Assembly: GCA_002730735.1 (NCBI GenBank)
Contig: PCAU01000003.1
Coordinates: 52,574 to 116,573 of the forward strand
DNA length: 64,000 nt
Direction of reading: 5' to 3'
Origin: Acidobacteriota bacterium
GTDB lineage: Bacteria > Acidobacteriota > Vicinamibacteria > Vicinamibacterales > UBA823
In this document: one piece after another, positions 18,167 to 27,856 of the stretch
Layout of the letters: each line of letters starts with the position of its first letter
Position numbering within the stretch: the first letter of the stretch is position 1
Position numbers and translations under genes: made by a program
The notes under the pieces: generated by a model
What the model saw: the letters and a program-made list of their open reading frames with translations, nothing else
Database searches by the model: none
Told to the model about the DNA's origin: nothing

Positions 18167-19190
18167 GGCTACGAATCACACTGTTCAGGACGTCTGCGAT
18201 GCCATTAGGTCTCACCACAACTTTGTCGTGGTCTCGCATGCCAGGCCAGACGGCGATGCGATCGGTTCACAGGTGGCGATGGGACTCGCTTTGAAGGCGC
18301 TTGATAAACAAGTTCGCCTCATTAGCGCAGGCCCGGTGCCGGATATCTACAGTGAACTTTCCGGTGTTGACGAGATCGAGGTCGCGTCGGCAGCGACAGG
18401 CAGGTGGGACGTAGCCATCGTCATGGAGTGTCCAGAATTATCCCGCACAGAACTGACAGGCTTAAATGACGGGTTCGTCCTGAGCATTGACCATCACCCT
18501 GGAAATACCTTTTTTGGTAACGTCAACTATTTTGATGAGTCAGCTGCTGCGTGTGGCGAACTAGTCTTTTCAGTTCTCCAGGGCCTCCAAGTCCCGATCA
18601 CAGCAGACATCGCAACGCATCTCTACATCGCAATTCTCACTGATACCGGTTCGTTTCACCACGGCCCGATCTCGACACGAACATTCGAAATTTGCAGATG
18701 TCTTACGAGCGCAGGAGCAGACCCAAGGGCATTGGCGAACCAAGTGTTCGACCAATACAGGGTCGGCCGTCTAGAAGTAATCGCCACAATGTTGAACGAG
18801 ATGCAGTTAGAAGACCAAGAACGAGTAGCAGTGCTCAACATCGACGAAAGGCTCCTCACGCAAAGCAACGCCACCCCAAATGACCTTGACGGCCTCGTTA
18901 ATCTCCCGCTAACAACACGCACAGTCCAAGCCGTCATTCTTTTCAAGTCCGCACCAGGTCAACCACTGCGTGTCAGCCTACGTTCAAAGGGAGACGTAAA
19001 CGTCGGGCTCGTTGCCGCGGCATTTGGGGGTGGCGGGCATGCGAACGCCTCAGGGTTCACACTAGAAAGCACTGCCGAAAATAAGCGGCAGGCCGTGATT
19101 GATCAGGTTATGGAAGCGGTGAGGACAGCCCTCGGACCTGCCGTTGGTGGAACTCCTGAGAAGGAGAAGCCGTTAATCAGGTCAAGATAA
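18141..19190 (+). CDS. nrnA: DHH/DHHA1 phosphoesterase NrnA-like (nanoRNase / pAp phosphatase)
   Basis: The protein has about 349 residues. The DHH domain shows 'SHARPDGDAIGSQ' (motif I), 'VMECPELSR' (motif II) and 'SIDHHPGNTFFG' (motif III, the DHH itself). The DHHA1 substrate domain closes with 'FGGGGHANASGFTLE'. NrnA enzymes degrade 2-5 nt RNAs and dephosphorylate pAp. The start is uncertain: the frame is open to 18054. An AGGTGA at 18127-18132 favours the ATG at 18141 (8-nt spacing) over 18135 (2 nt). The gene overlaps rbfA by 26 nt and truB by 1 nt (TAATG), so translation is coupled. Confidence 0.9.
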   Translation: MKTKNTTSKATNHTVQDVCDAIRSHHNFVVVSHARPDGDAIGSQVAMGLALKALDKQVRLISAGPVPDIYSELSGVDEIEVASAATGRWDVAIVMECPELSRTELTGLNDGFVLSIDHHPGNTFFGNVNYFDESAAACGELVFSVLQGLQVPITADIATHLYIAILTDTGSFHHGPISTRTFEICRCLTSAGADPRALANQVFDQYRVGRLEVIATMLNEMQLEDQERVAVLNIDERLLTQSNATPNDLDGLVNLPLTTRTVQAVILFKSAPGQPLRVSLRSKGDVNVGLVAAAFGGGGHANASGFTLESTAENKRQAVIDQVMEAVRTALGPAVGGTPEKEKPLIRSR

Positions 19191-20131
19191 TGGACGGCGT
19201 GTTGGTCATTGATAAGCCCGAAGGACCCACGTCACACGACATTGTGGCTCAAGTCCGGCGAGTTCTCCGAGTCAAGCGGGTCGGCCACACCGGCACCTTG
19301 GACCCGATGGCGACGGGTGTGTTGCCACTAGTGATTGGCCGCGCGACTCGTCTAACTCAGTTTTTTTCAAGAGACTCAAAAACTTATAACGCTACCATTC
19401 GACTGGGTTTCTCGACAGACACCTATGACGCACTCGGAATACCGGCAGGGTCAAATGGGGATCCCTCGCTAGACTTGTCCCATGAGTTGGGAGACCAAGT
19501 AATCGAGTCAGTTCTGAATAATTTTCGAGGCACATTTGATCAGTGTCCACCCCCTTTCTCTGCGAAGAAGATCGGCGGCATACGTGCCTATACGATCGCT
19601 AGGCGCGGTGGGCCTGTAGTGACGGTGCCGGTACAGGTAACTGTAGACCAACTCAGACTACTCAAGGCCGAGAATAGTCGACTGCAAGTCGAGATAACCT
19701 GCTCATCAGGATTTTACGTACGGTCCCTAGCGCACGACATCGGACAGATGCTTGGCTGCGGTGCTCATCTTCAAGCGTTGCGACGAACGCGAAGCGGAGA
19801 ATTTGATCTCGCACATGCTATACCGCTTGAACGCGCCGTACAGGGTAGCAGTGAGGTGAAGAACATGGTTAATCCCGCCCCTTCTCCTATCGTCGACCGC
19901 ATTCTGCCATTATCCGGACTCCTGAGAGCCTTACCATCTGCGATCCTCACGAGTCGAGGAAGGCGCTGTGCCTCCAACGGTCAGCCTATTAACCAAGACG
20001 AGTTGACGCACATTGATGAAGTTACCGGGATAGCAACCAGTAGAGTTCGACTGTTCGACGAATCAGGGCAACTCGTCGCGATTGCAGAAAAGATGGAGGG
20101 TGCTTTGCATCCCCGGGTTGTTCTGGTCTAA
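19190..20131 (+). CDS. truB: tRNA pseudouridine(55) synthase TruB
   Basis: This 313-residue enzyme makes pseudouridine 55 in the T-loop of tRNAs. The catalytic aspartate is Asp38 in 'GHTGTLDPMATGVLPL'. 'SAKKIGGIRAYTIARRG' and 'CSSGFYVRSLAHDIGQMLG' are the other TruB landmarks. A short PUA-like end follows (about 245-313). The ATG shares one base with the nrnA stop. ribF, often found after truB, is absent; rpsO follows after 105 nt. Confidence 0.94.
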   Translation: MDGVLVIDKPEGPTSHDIVAQVRRVLRVKRVGHTGTLDPMATGVLPLVIGRATRLTQFFSRDSKTYNATIRLGFSTDTYDALGIPAGSNGDPSLDLSHELGDQVIESVLNNFRGTFDQCPPPFSAKKIGGIRAYTIARRGGPVVTVPVQVTVDQLRLLKAENSRLQVEITCSSGFYVRSLAHDIGQMLGCGAHLQALRRTRSGEFDLAHAIPLERAVQGSSEVKNMVNPAPSPIVDRILPLSGLLRALPSAILTSRGRRCASNGQPINQDELTHIDEVTGIATSRVRLFDESGQLVAIAEKMEGALHPRVVLV

Positions 20132-20193
20132 CATTGTAGGTTCCTAGATGAAGGAAAGTAGCGAACAGGGGCGGCGGTCTGGAGTTGGCGTAC

Positions 20194-20208
20194 GAACCCG
20201 CAGGGTTC
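20194..20208 (+). promoter_or_regulatory. Hairpin in the rpsO leader, possible S15 control element
   Basis: GAACCC (20194-20199) pairs with GGGTTC (20203-20208) over a GCA loop, 28 nt before the rpsO GTG. It is preceded by a G-rich stretch (GGGGCGGCGGTCTGGAG). S15 represses its own mRNA through leader structures in several bacteria, and such leaders differ by lineage. This assignment is inference from position only. No U-run follows, so it is not a terminator. Confidence 0.35.
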
Positions 20209-20236
20209 ACTCTGGACTGTACGCGGAGGTAATAAC

Positions 20237-20506
20237 GTGACTCTGCAGCGGGAGCAAAAAACTGATGTGATCGGTTCCTACCAGACCCACGACAAAGACA
20301 CTGGGTCCGCAGAGGTTCAGGTTGCCCTCCTCAGTGGTCGGATTAGTTATTTAACCGAACACTTCAAGATGCATGCGAAAGATCATCATTCGCGACGGGG
20401 CCTACTTAAACTTGTCGGACAACGTCGACGCTTACTGGATTACTTAAAACACAAGAATGCCAAGCGGTATTCAGACTTGATCCAACGGTTGGGCATCCGT
20501 AAGTAG
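20237..20506 (+). CDS. rpsO: 30S ribosomal protein S15 (uS15)
   Basis: This 89-residue protein binds 16S rRNA in the central domain and contacts the 50S subunit. The sequence is typical throughout ([51 protein letters not shown]). The start is GTG at 20237 behind a strong GGAGGT with 6-nt spacing. It heads the rpsO-pnp pair, with 92 nt between them. Confidence 0.97.
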   Translation: MTLQREQKTDVIGSYQTHDKDTGSAEVQVALLSGRISYLTEHFKMHAKDHHSRRGLLKLVGQRRRLLDYLKHKNAKRYSDLIQRLGIRK

Positions 20507-20553
20507 GCTCAAGACCGACAGTTGGACGTCCCTATCCGACCACATATCTGTGA

Positions 20554-20571
20554 CGGCGGCGCGGGTCGCCG
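20554..20571 (+). other. Hairpin between rpsO and pnp
   Basis: CGGCG (20554-20558) pairs with CGCCG (20567-20571) across GCGCGGGT in the 92-nt gap. In E. coli the same gap holds an RNase III-cut stem that controls pnp. Here only a 5-bp stem is seen, so the function is uncertain. Confidence 0.3.
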
Positions 20572-20598
20572 ACTGCACTATCCGAGGCGACGAAATCT

Positions 20599-22734
20599 AT
20601 GTACAGGCGTGAGTTAACGATCGGCGGCAAGACACTTTCAATCGAAACAGGAAAACTAGCTAAGCAGGCAGATGGTTCCGCCATCGTGCGCTACGGTGAC
20701 ACCGTTGTTATCGTTACCGCCTGTTGCGCGAGTACAGAACGTGAAGGGATCGATTTTCTTCCGCTGACGGTAGATTATCGAGAGTACGCCTACGCTTCTG
20801 GGCGAATCCCAGGTGGATTCTTCAAGCGAGAAGCCAGGCCGTCAGAGAAAGAAGTGCTGACCAGCCGAGTCATTGACCGTCCCCTTCGGCCGTTGTTTCC
20901 TGCGGGTTGGAGACGGGAGACCCAGGTCATCGCATTCGTCTTGTCATCCGACGGTGAAAATGATTCTGACGTGTTAGCTCTGACCGGTGCTTCAGCAGCA
21001 TTGTCATTTTCCCGCATCCCCTTTGAAAACACGATCGCGTCAGTGCGCGTTGGTCTAGTGAATAACGAATTTGTCATCAATCCAAACTATGATCAGCGTG
21101 CGAAGAGCAAACTCGATCTCGTGGTGGCTGGTAGTGACAAGGCCCTCGTGATGGTAGAAGCTGGAGCTTTGGAGGTTTCGGAGGACGAAATTGTCCAAGC
21201 TCTAGAAGCGGGACATAACGCCATCAGACAAATCGTAGAGCAGATTGACGCAATGGCCAGCGAGATCGGTAAACCCAAACTAGCAGCTTCACCTGCACCA
21301 TTGGTGCCGGAGTTACAGCAGGAGATCGAGAGTCAGGTGCTTAGCCCTCTCACCGAAGCAATGCGGGTAAAGGACAAGATCGAGAACTACGAGCAGGTGG
21401 ACCGCGTACTAAACGACCTTTTGGAATCGATACCAGAGGACGACGCAAACAAACGTGCTGACGCCAAACGGATTTTTGAGCTACTGAATGAACAGGTGCT
21501 ACGTGCCGAAATTCTTGAACGGAATAAGCGTCTCGATGGCCGAACCTTCGATGAGATTCGGACGATTTGGACCGAGGTCGGCACACTACCTCGGACACAC
21601 GGCTCCGCCGTCTTTACGCGAGGTGAAACACAGGCCCTGGTGACGACGACGCTCGGCACAGCTGATGACCAGCAAAAGATCGAATCGCTAGCCGGTGAGT
21701 CCTATCGGCGCTTCATGTTGCACTATAACTTTCCACCGTTTTCGGTCGGCGAGGTTAAGTTTCTGCGTGGCCCAGGCCGGCGGGAAATCGGACATGGGGC
21801 CCTCGCTGAACGCGCGTTGGCACCGATGATCCCGGACGAGGATAAGTTTCCATACACTATCCGTGTGGTCTCAGACATTCTGGAGTCGAACGGTTCATCG
21901 TCGATGGCTACCGTCTGTGGAGGCTCACTCAGTCTTATGGATGCTGGTGTTCCACTGCGTTCACCGGTAGCGGGCGTAGCAATGGGTCTCATCATGGATG
22001 AGGAGAGCGGCCGTTACGCAATTTTGAGTGACATAGCTGGAGCAGAGGATCACTACGGTGACATGGATTTCAAGGTCACGGGCACGACCGATGGGATTAC
22101 CGCGCTCCAGATGGACATTAAGGTCACTGGCATTACGACAGAAATCATGCGCGAGGCACTCGAACAAGCCCGAACTGGGCGACTTCACATTCTCAATAAG
22201 ATGGCAGAAACACTCAGTGTTTCACGGGAAGACACCTCTACGTTTGCCCCGCGGATCGTTACAATCAAGATCCCCACTGATAAAATCCGAGATGTCATTG
22301 GACCCGGTGGAAAGATGATCCGCAGCATCATCGAGCGCACTGGTGTCAAGATCGATGTCGAAGATGATGGACAGATTAACGTGGCGTCGAGCGACGAGAC
22401 AGCGGCACAGAAAGCAATCGATATCATTCAGGAACTTACGGCGAGCCCTGAACTTAACAAGATTTATGTAGGTAAAGTCCAACGAATCACTGATTTTGGA
22501 GCGTTTGTAGAAATAATGCCAAACATTGACGGGCTACTCCACATATCAGAGATCGCGCTCCATCGAGTGAAAGATGTGCGTGATGAACTGAAAGACGGTG
22601 AACAGGTGAGGGTTAAAGTGATCAACATTGATCCCTCAGGCAAAGTTAGACTTAGCCGAAAAGTACTTTTACAAGAAGGCAGCGATGGCGACGCTGGGGG
22701 GTCGTCGAAGCCACAGTCAGTGAAAAAGGCCTGA
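20599..22734 (+). CDS. pnp: Polyribonucleotide nucleotidyltransferase (PNPase)
   Basis: This 711-residue phosphorolytic 3'-5' exoribonuclease is a core part of mRNA decay. Order: first RNase PH domain (about 1-215), helical linker, second RNase PH domain (about 310-545) with the catalytic-site stretch 'DIAGAEDHYGDMDFKVTG', KH domain (IGPGGKMIRSIIERTGVKI, about 565) and S1 domain (VGKVQRITDFGAFVEIMPN, about 625-690). A Ser/Gly tail ends it. GAGGCGA lies 9-15 nt before the ATG. It is the last gene of the operon and is convergent with the M48 gene; a short CTTCTTGCAAGAAG inverted repeat (22781-22794) lies between them, without a clear U-run. Confidence 0.97.
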   Translation: MYRRELTIGGKTLSIETGKLAKQADGSAIVRYGDTVVIVTACCASTEREGIDFLPLTVDYREYAYASGRIPGGFFKREARPSEKEVLTSRVIDRPLRPLFPAGWRRETQVIAFVLSSDGENDSDVLALTGASAALSFSRIPFENTIASVRVGLVNNEFVINPNYDQRAKSKLDLVVAGSDKALVMVEAGALEVSEDEIVQALEAGHNAIRQIVEQIDAMASEIGKPKLAASPAPLVPELQQEIESQVLSPLTEAMRVKDKIENYEQVDRVLNDLLESIPEDDANKRADAKRIFELLNEQVLRAEILERNKRLDGRTFDEIRTIWTEVGTLPRTHGSAVFTRGETQALVTTTLGTADDQQKIESLAGESYRRFMLHYNFPPFSVGEVKFLRGPGRREIGHGALAERALAPMIPDEDKFPYTIRVVSDILESNGSSSMATVCGGSLSLMDAGVPLRSPVAGVAMGLIMDEESGRYAILSDIAGAEDHYGDMDFKVTGTTDGITALQMDIKVTGITTEIMREALEQARTGRLHILNKMAETLSVSREDTSTFAPRIVTIKIPTDKIRDVIGPGGKMIRSIIERTGVKIDVEDDGQINVASSDETAAQKAIDIIQELTASPELNKIYVGKVQRITDFGAFVEIMPNIDGLLHISEIALHRVKDVRDELKDGEQVRVKVINIDPSGKVRLSRKVLLQEGSDGDAGGSSKPQSVKKA

Positions 22735-22799
22735 CGATCCGTCTCCCCTCTCCATCCTAGAAGACCATTTCAGCGTTGCCCTTCTTGCAAGAAGCTCCC

Positions 22800-23903
22800 C
22801 TAGGCTTGGGTTAGAGTTCCTGCTGCTGCTATCCGCTCATGAACAGGCGGATGGGCGTAACACAAGAATGCTAACCAGCGGGATGGCCGTTCAGCGAGGT
22901 GTTCTTCACCAATGCGTCGAATCACCGAAACAAAGGCTTCTGGACTCTTGGTCACTTCGAGTGCGAACCGGTCGGCCCGTCGTTCCTGTTGTCGAGACAC
23001 AAAGTTGGCAAATGGCACCATCGCAAGTGCAACTGTGCCTCCAGTGAGAATCACGAGTGGGAGCCCAGCCGGATCACTTGGGCCAAGTAGACCGAGTGAT
23101 GGTCCAAGCACAACCAGCGCTCGTGATGACGCGTAGCAGCCGACCATAATCATTACAAGGTCCATCAATAGCCCTTTCCATATATCCGCATGCAAATGAT
23201 GTGCAAGCTCGTGTGCGAGCACAATCTCAATTTCACCGTCGGAATAGTCTCTGACCAGTGTTTCGGACAGAAGAATACGTCGGCTCTGCCCTGCTCCAAC
23301 GAGCGCCGCATTGGAACGCTGTGACCCGTTTCCCATGCGATACTGGTAAACCTTAATCTCGGCTGCGCCAGCGCGGGCTGCCAAACGCTCAAGACGCAAA
23401 CCCAATTGCGGCCTAACTACCGGCGTAACAGTCGTAAACCAAGGCAACACAAGTGGGCCGACTTTCACCAAGAGCATCACGACTAATCCAAAGCCAGCAC
23501 CAACGATGATCCACCAACCGGACGGCCAAGCCCAAATGGCCGCATACATCACTACCGCTCCAGCTGGGCCAAAACTAAGCAGCACGGCTGTACCCTTTAA
23601 ATACTCTTGCACTGCGCCACCCGACGATGCCATTGCAGGACGGTACCGCCACTCTAGCCTTCCAAGATAGACTCGGAAAGGCAAAGTTATTACTTCGTGG
23701 CACAAGGCGATACACAGGGCAAAGAGCCCAACACCGGAAAGCCAAGCTATGTCAATTGGTGTAGCTGGCACTACAAAATCACGAAGAGCCTTCGATGCTC
23801 CTGTCAGAAGCATCAACGTAAACAGCAGGCCTGTTAACCCAACTACCGACGACAGCGCCCTACGCCTGAGCCTATGATAGCGGGTGGCCTTGTCTTCATT
23901 CAC
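22800..23903 (-). CDS. M48 family membrane metalloprotease (Ste24/CAAX-protease-like)
   Basis: This 367-residue membrane protein has several hydrophobic segments (about 17-37, 50-72, 105-150, 260-275, 285-305) around a cytoplasm-facing zinc site. The HExxH motif is 'LAHELAHHLHAD' (about 232). The third ligand fits Glu in 'QQERRADRFALE' (about 313), and the conserved end 'YAHPPVHERIAAAG' is typical of Ste24-type M48 enzymes. It probably cleaves membrane proteins, as in HtpX/Ste24 quality control; true CAAX processing is not expected in bacteria. The start is a GTG at 23903. It lies 125 nt downstream of smc on the same strand. Confidence 0.88.
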   Translation of the reverse strand: MNEDKATRYHRLRRRALSSVVGLTGLLFTLMLLTGASKALRDFVVPATPIDIAWLSGVGLFALCIALCHEVITLPFRVYLGRLEWRYRPAMASSGGAVQEYLKGTAVLLSFGPAGAVVMYAAIWAWPSGWWIIVGAGFGLVVMLLVKVGPLVLPWFTTVTPVVRPQLGLRLERLAARAGAAEIKVYQYRMGNGSQRSNAALVGAGQSRRILLSETLVRDYSDGEIEIVLAHELAHHLHADIWKGLLMDLVMIMVGCYASSRALVVLGPSLGLLGPSDPAGLPLVILTGGTVALAMVPFANFVSRQQERRADRFALEVTKSPEAFVSVIRRIGEEHLAERPSRWLAFLCYAHPPVHERIAAAGTLTQA

Positions 23904-24028
23904 GGCTTCTTGAACATGCGGGAGCAGCAGGGCCGGTGCAAGAATGCCTTACCGGCCGTAAACCGAACCACCGAGCACACCAGGAATTCGACTGAGCTTC
24001 GCCTGAACCAAAGCGAAGGACCACTAAC

Positions 24029-27000
24029 TCAGTTAAACTGGACGGAAATCAACTTGGATACTCCGGGTTCTTCCATCGTAATACCGTACAGTCGATCCGC
24101 ATGCTCCATCGTCTTTCTGTTGTGAGTGATGAGCACGAACTGAGTCTCGTCAACCATCTCACGCAACATCTCAATAAACCGACCAATGTTGACATCATCA
24201 AGCGGCGCATCGATCTCATCCAGTAGACAAAACGGACTTGGCCGGTACTTAAAAATTGCAAACATAAATGCCATCGCCGAAAGAGCCTTCTCGCCACCAG
24301 AAAGTAACTGCACACTTTGAAGCCGCTTACCGGGTGGCTGTGCGATGATTTCGATACCACTCTCTAGTAAATCAGCCTCGTCGAGAAGGACCAAACCTGC
24401 CTTGCCACCACCGAATAGTGTGGAGAACGTCTTCTGATAGTGCATGTTGATCGCGTCAAATGCAGCACGGAAACGTTCTCTCGTCGTCTTATTGATACGT
24501 CGGATTGCTTCTGCCGTCGCGGCAATCGAATCGACCAAGTCCTTGCGTTGCGTAGTCAGAAAGTCGTGGCGGGTATCCAGTTCGTCAAACTGCTCGATCG
24601 CCATCATATTGACGGCGCCCAACTGTTCGATTTTTCCCTTTAGCCCGGCGATCACGTCCTCTGTCGTGACAGGAACACTAGTGTCAGTCGTTTCTGCACT
24701 GTCACTGCCGACTTCATGCCCGTAATCGTCTTCACTAACCTCAGCGACCGCACCGGCAGGAGGCAACTGTGCAAAGCCGTCGTCAGGCATAACCTCACCA
24801 TCAGCTTCAAGCTGCTCAACCTCGTTAATGACTGAATCTAGATCGACCTGCAATGTCTCCAAACACGAAGTCGCCAGATGCGAGAGCTCTGCCTGAGCAG
24901 TCGCCTGTGATACCTCAAATTTACTTAAGCGATCCCGAACCTCCTCGAGCGTCTCGCGTGCCGATCGAATGGTCACATCTTCTGTCTCAACATGGCCTCT
25001 CAACTCGACTAGAAGGTCGTCGGCTGTTCGCACCTGCCCCCTGATGCTCTCCAGCTCCCGAACTCCATCATCGAGAGAGCGCTCTGATTCAATGATCTTC
25101 GCTTGCAATAACTGTTTCCGACTGTTTGCGCGGGACAGGTCGTCTCGACTACTCAGAACGCGTGACTCTAATTCCGTAGTCTCCTCCTGAAGACGGTTCA
25201 CTGCAGCCTTTTCGGCCAAAGCTCTCTCGACGAAGCGTGCATGGGAGGCCTTGCTGTCAGCAAAGCTTTGGCCCACTGTGTCAAACGACGTGCGCGCCTT
25301 AGATAGCTTCTCCTGGGCCACTGTGAGCACTTCCTCCGCCTTTTGCTTCTCGTCATCGAGCTTGAAAAGTGACTCCCGCGCCTGCCGTTGACAGCTCTCC
25401 GCAGAAGCCTGCTCTTCCTCAGCACGCCGACACTCAGCATCAAGCAACTCACTCTTACGCGTGACCCGTTCTGATTCCTCGCCCAATGTGGCTAACCGGA
25501 GACTAAGTTCCAGGGCCGTCTTTTCATGGACTTGTCGTTCCTCATCGAGCTTTGCCAAAACTTCGACCGCTGCCGAGACACGTCGCTTAAGCTCGTCCAA
25601 TCGCCGCCCTATCGTCTCGACACTCGTTTGTTTCTCTACGATCGTATGACGCAAAACCTTAATCTCACGCCTTGTCGCAAGAAGACCCTTGGCCGAGGAC
25701 TTGGCACCACTAGACACCAAATGAACTCCACGGACGACCTCGCCGGATAGTGTCGCAATCGATCCAGTAACGACCGTGGCCGCTTCCACAGCCTGCTCCA
25801 ATGAATCAGCGAAGTAAGCACGACCGAGCACTGAACGAATAGCAGGCGCGCATGGTCCACTGACGCGAACAACCGACATCAAGGGTAATAGTCCAGAGGG
25901 AAGTGACTCGGGAGAACTGGCAACGTGAGCCTTGGCCCCGCTATTGTCGTCGGTCGCAATCACGAGGAATCCACATCGTCCAGCATCCTTTTCACGAACA
26001 AACTTGAGTCCAGCAACGGCGTGCTCACTACGAGCCACCACGACGTACTGAAGCAACTCACCAAGACAGGCTTCGACAGCAAGTTCGTACTTGTCGTCAA
26101 CCTCAAGATAATCTGCCACGGAACCCATGTGGCTAATCTCACCGTTCGACTCAGTTAAAATCAGCCGCGCAGCATCGGCATACCCTACCCTAGCAGCCTC
26201 AACCTCCTCTAACGACTTCAGCGTCGCGGTTAGAGCGGCCAGTTCGTGTTCATCCGATCGTAGCTCCTCAGTGACTGTTTGCAGTTCACGCTGAATGCCG
26301 TCCAGCTCTCCACTTCCTTCAGCGTGAGCAACCTCGACCCGATCCACCGCCTGCTGCGCCTCAACATGACCATCCGACGCCAGCTGGCTATTGACCGTCA
26401 AATTGTCCCGTTCGGACGCCAAGTCAACCTTCTCTAAATCAAGTTTGCCAAGATCTTCCACCACCCGTTCGCGCGCCCCGACCGCTTGCTCGACTTCATG
26501 GCGCAGGGCGGTAGCTGCATCAGCTAATGAAAACAATTCGTCCCGGGAAGATTCGACATTAGCTTCACTATTTTGAATTTCGAGACGGGCGGCGGTGTAC
26601 GCTTTCTCGTCCGCAACTATTGTCTGTTCAGCTTCATGGCACGCTGTCTCAGCCCTGGTCACATCAACTCGCTGTCTCTCGAGCTTTTCACTAGCTGGGG
26701 CACGTTGAGCCTCGAGCTTCATCAACCTCTCACGAAGCTCTTCAGAGGAGACGTTCAATTCGTCGACCTGCTGCCGACAAAATTCCAACTGCTGTTGACA
26801 CCGATCGATTTCCAATTCTCGGGTGTGAGCCGTGTCTCGCGTCGATGTCGCCTGAATCTCACTTTCGGTCAATTCGATCCGTTGCCGTTCTTGCCGACTC
26901 TCAAGTTCGGCCAGGTGAGCCGAAGCGGCCTGCTCATCAGTACGTACGTCGGCTAAGTTAGCATCAGCAGTTGCGACGGTCAGGGCGAGCGCTCGGTGCC

Positions 27001-27856
27001 GACGAGTGAATAGCACCTTCTCCCATCGACGTAACTCCTCCCGTAGCCGCCGGTACCGTCGTGCTTTCGCTGCTTGACGCTTGAGTGCATTTCGTTGCTT
27101 GTCAACCTCGTGGACGATGTCGTCCACACGAGCGAGGTTTTGCTTCGCAGCTTCAACTTTTAACTCAGCAGCATGACGACGGCTTTTATACTTCGTGACG
27201 CCGGCAGCCTCTTCAATTAACTGGCGTCGGTCGATCGGACGCGCGCTCAAAATCTGGCCAATTTTCCCCTGCTCGATGACGGCATAAGCCTTCACCCCAA
27301 CACCAGAATCCATCAATAGGTCCTGCACGTCTCGCAGGCGACAAATCTTGCCATCAATCAAGTATTCACTTTCACCCGAACGATATAGCCGACGGGAGAC
27401 CTCCACATCACGTGCCACGCTGGACACAGAAGCCCCTAAGTCGGCTTCGGAGCCAGACACTGACTCACCCTCATCAAGAAAAATATTCGTGACGTTGCCG
27501 TGGCCATTGCTCTTCCGATTCACATCGGATTTGTCATGCCCGTTCTTCCCACCACCTTGGCTGTGCCCATTAGACCGTCCAACGCTAGCTGCGGTGACAC
27601 CTCGAAGGAGAAGCTTGACTTCAGCAGCACCAATCGGCTTCCGACCATCGCTACCACTAAAGATGACGTCTTGCATCCGATCACCACGGAGACTTTTTGC
27701 GCTCTGCTCACCCAACACCCAAGTGATGGCATCAACAACATTGCTCTTACCACACCCGTTGGGGCCGACGATCGCAGTCATCCCATCGTCAAACTTCAAT
27801 TTGGAACGATCGGGAAAGCTCTTGAAGCCAGAAATCTCAAGGTTTTGCAAATACAT
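24029..27856 (-). CDS. smc: Chromosome segregation SMC ATPase
   Basis: This protein of about 1275 residues compacts and segregates the chromosome. The start at 27856 gives the canonical 'MYLQNLEISGFKSFPDRS' and has AAGGA 7 nt upstream; the open frame reaches 27910. Walker A is at residues 31-38 (GPNGCGKS). Long coiled coils (about 200-545 and 690-1070) flank a hinge (about 555-690; MGSVADYLEVDDKYELAVE). The ABC signature is LLSGGEKALSAMAFMFA and Walker B is FCLLDEIDAPLDDVN. An unusual insertion occupies residues 86-150, between the head strands and 'VEVSRRLYRSGESEYLIDGK'; it is Gly/Asn/His/Lys-rich with three NGH triplets. scpA and scpB are not in the window. Confidence 0.95.
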   Translation of the reverse strand: MYLQNLEISGFKSFPDRSKLKFDDGMTAIVGPNGCGKSNVVDAITWVLGEQSAKSLRGDRMQDVIFSGSDGRKPIGAAEVKLLLRGVTAASVGRSNGHSQGGGKNGHDKSDVNRKSNGHGNVTNIFLDEGESVSGSEADLGASVSSVARDVEVSRRLYRSGESEYLIDGKICRLRDVQDLLMDSGVGVKAYAVIEQGKIGQILSARPIDRRQLIEEAAGVTKYKSRRHAAELKVEAAKQNLARVDDIVHEVDKQRNALKRQAAKARRYRRLREELRRWEKVLFTRRHRALALTVATADANLADVRTDEQAASAHLAELESRQERQRIELTESEIQATSTRDTAHTRELEIDRCQQQLEFCRQQVDELNVSSEELRERLMKLEAQRAPASEKLERQRVDVTRAETACHEAEQTIVADEKAYTAARLEIQNSEANVESSRDELFSLADAATALRHEVEQAVGARERVVEDLGKLDLEKVDLASERDNLTVNSQLASDGHVEAQQAVDRVEVAHAEGSGELDGIQRELQTVTEELRSDEHELAALTATLKSLEEVEAARVGYADAARLILTESNGEISHMGSVADYLEVDDKYELAVEACLGELLQYVVVARSEHAVAGLKFVREKDAGRCGFLVIATDDNSGAKAHVASSPESLPSGLLPLMSVVRVSGPCAPAIRSVLGRAYFADSLEQAVEAATVVTGSIATLSGEVVRGVHLVSSGAKSSAKGLLATRREIKVLRHTIVEKQTSVETIGRRLDELKRRVSAAVEVLAKLDEERQVHEKTALELSLRLATLGEESERVTRKSELLDAECRRAEEEQASAESCQRQARESLFKLDDEKQKAEEVLTVAQEKLSKARTSFDTVGQSFADSKASHARFVERALAEKAAVNRLQEETTELESRVLSSRDDLSRANSRKQLLQAKIIESERSLDDGVRELESIRGQVRTADDLLVELRGHVETEDVTIRSARETLEEVRDRLSKFEVSQATAQAELSHLATSCLETLQVDLDSVINEVEQLEADGEVMPDDGFAQLPPAGAVAEVSEDDYGHEVGSDSAETTDTSVPVTTEDVIAGLKGKIEQLGAVNMMAIEQFDELDTRHDFLTTQRKDLVDSIAATAEAIRRINKTTRERFRAAFDAINMHYQKTFSTLFGGGKAGLVLLDEADLLESGIEIIAQPPGKRLQSVQLLSGGEKALSAMAFMFAIFKYRPSPFCLLDEIDAPLDDVNIGRFIEMLREMVDETQFVLITHNRKTMEHADRLYGITMEEPGVSKLISVQFN

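Noticed and set aside
22781..22794. Terminator between pnp and the M48 gene
   Set aside because: CTTCTTGCAAGAAG is a palindrome with almost no loop and no U-run follows; too weak to call.
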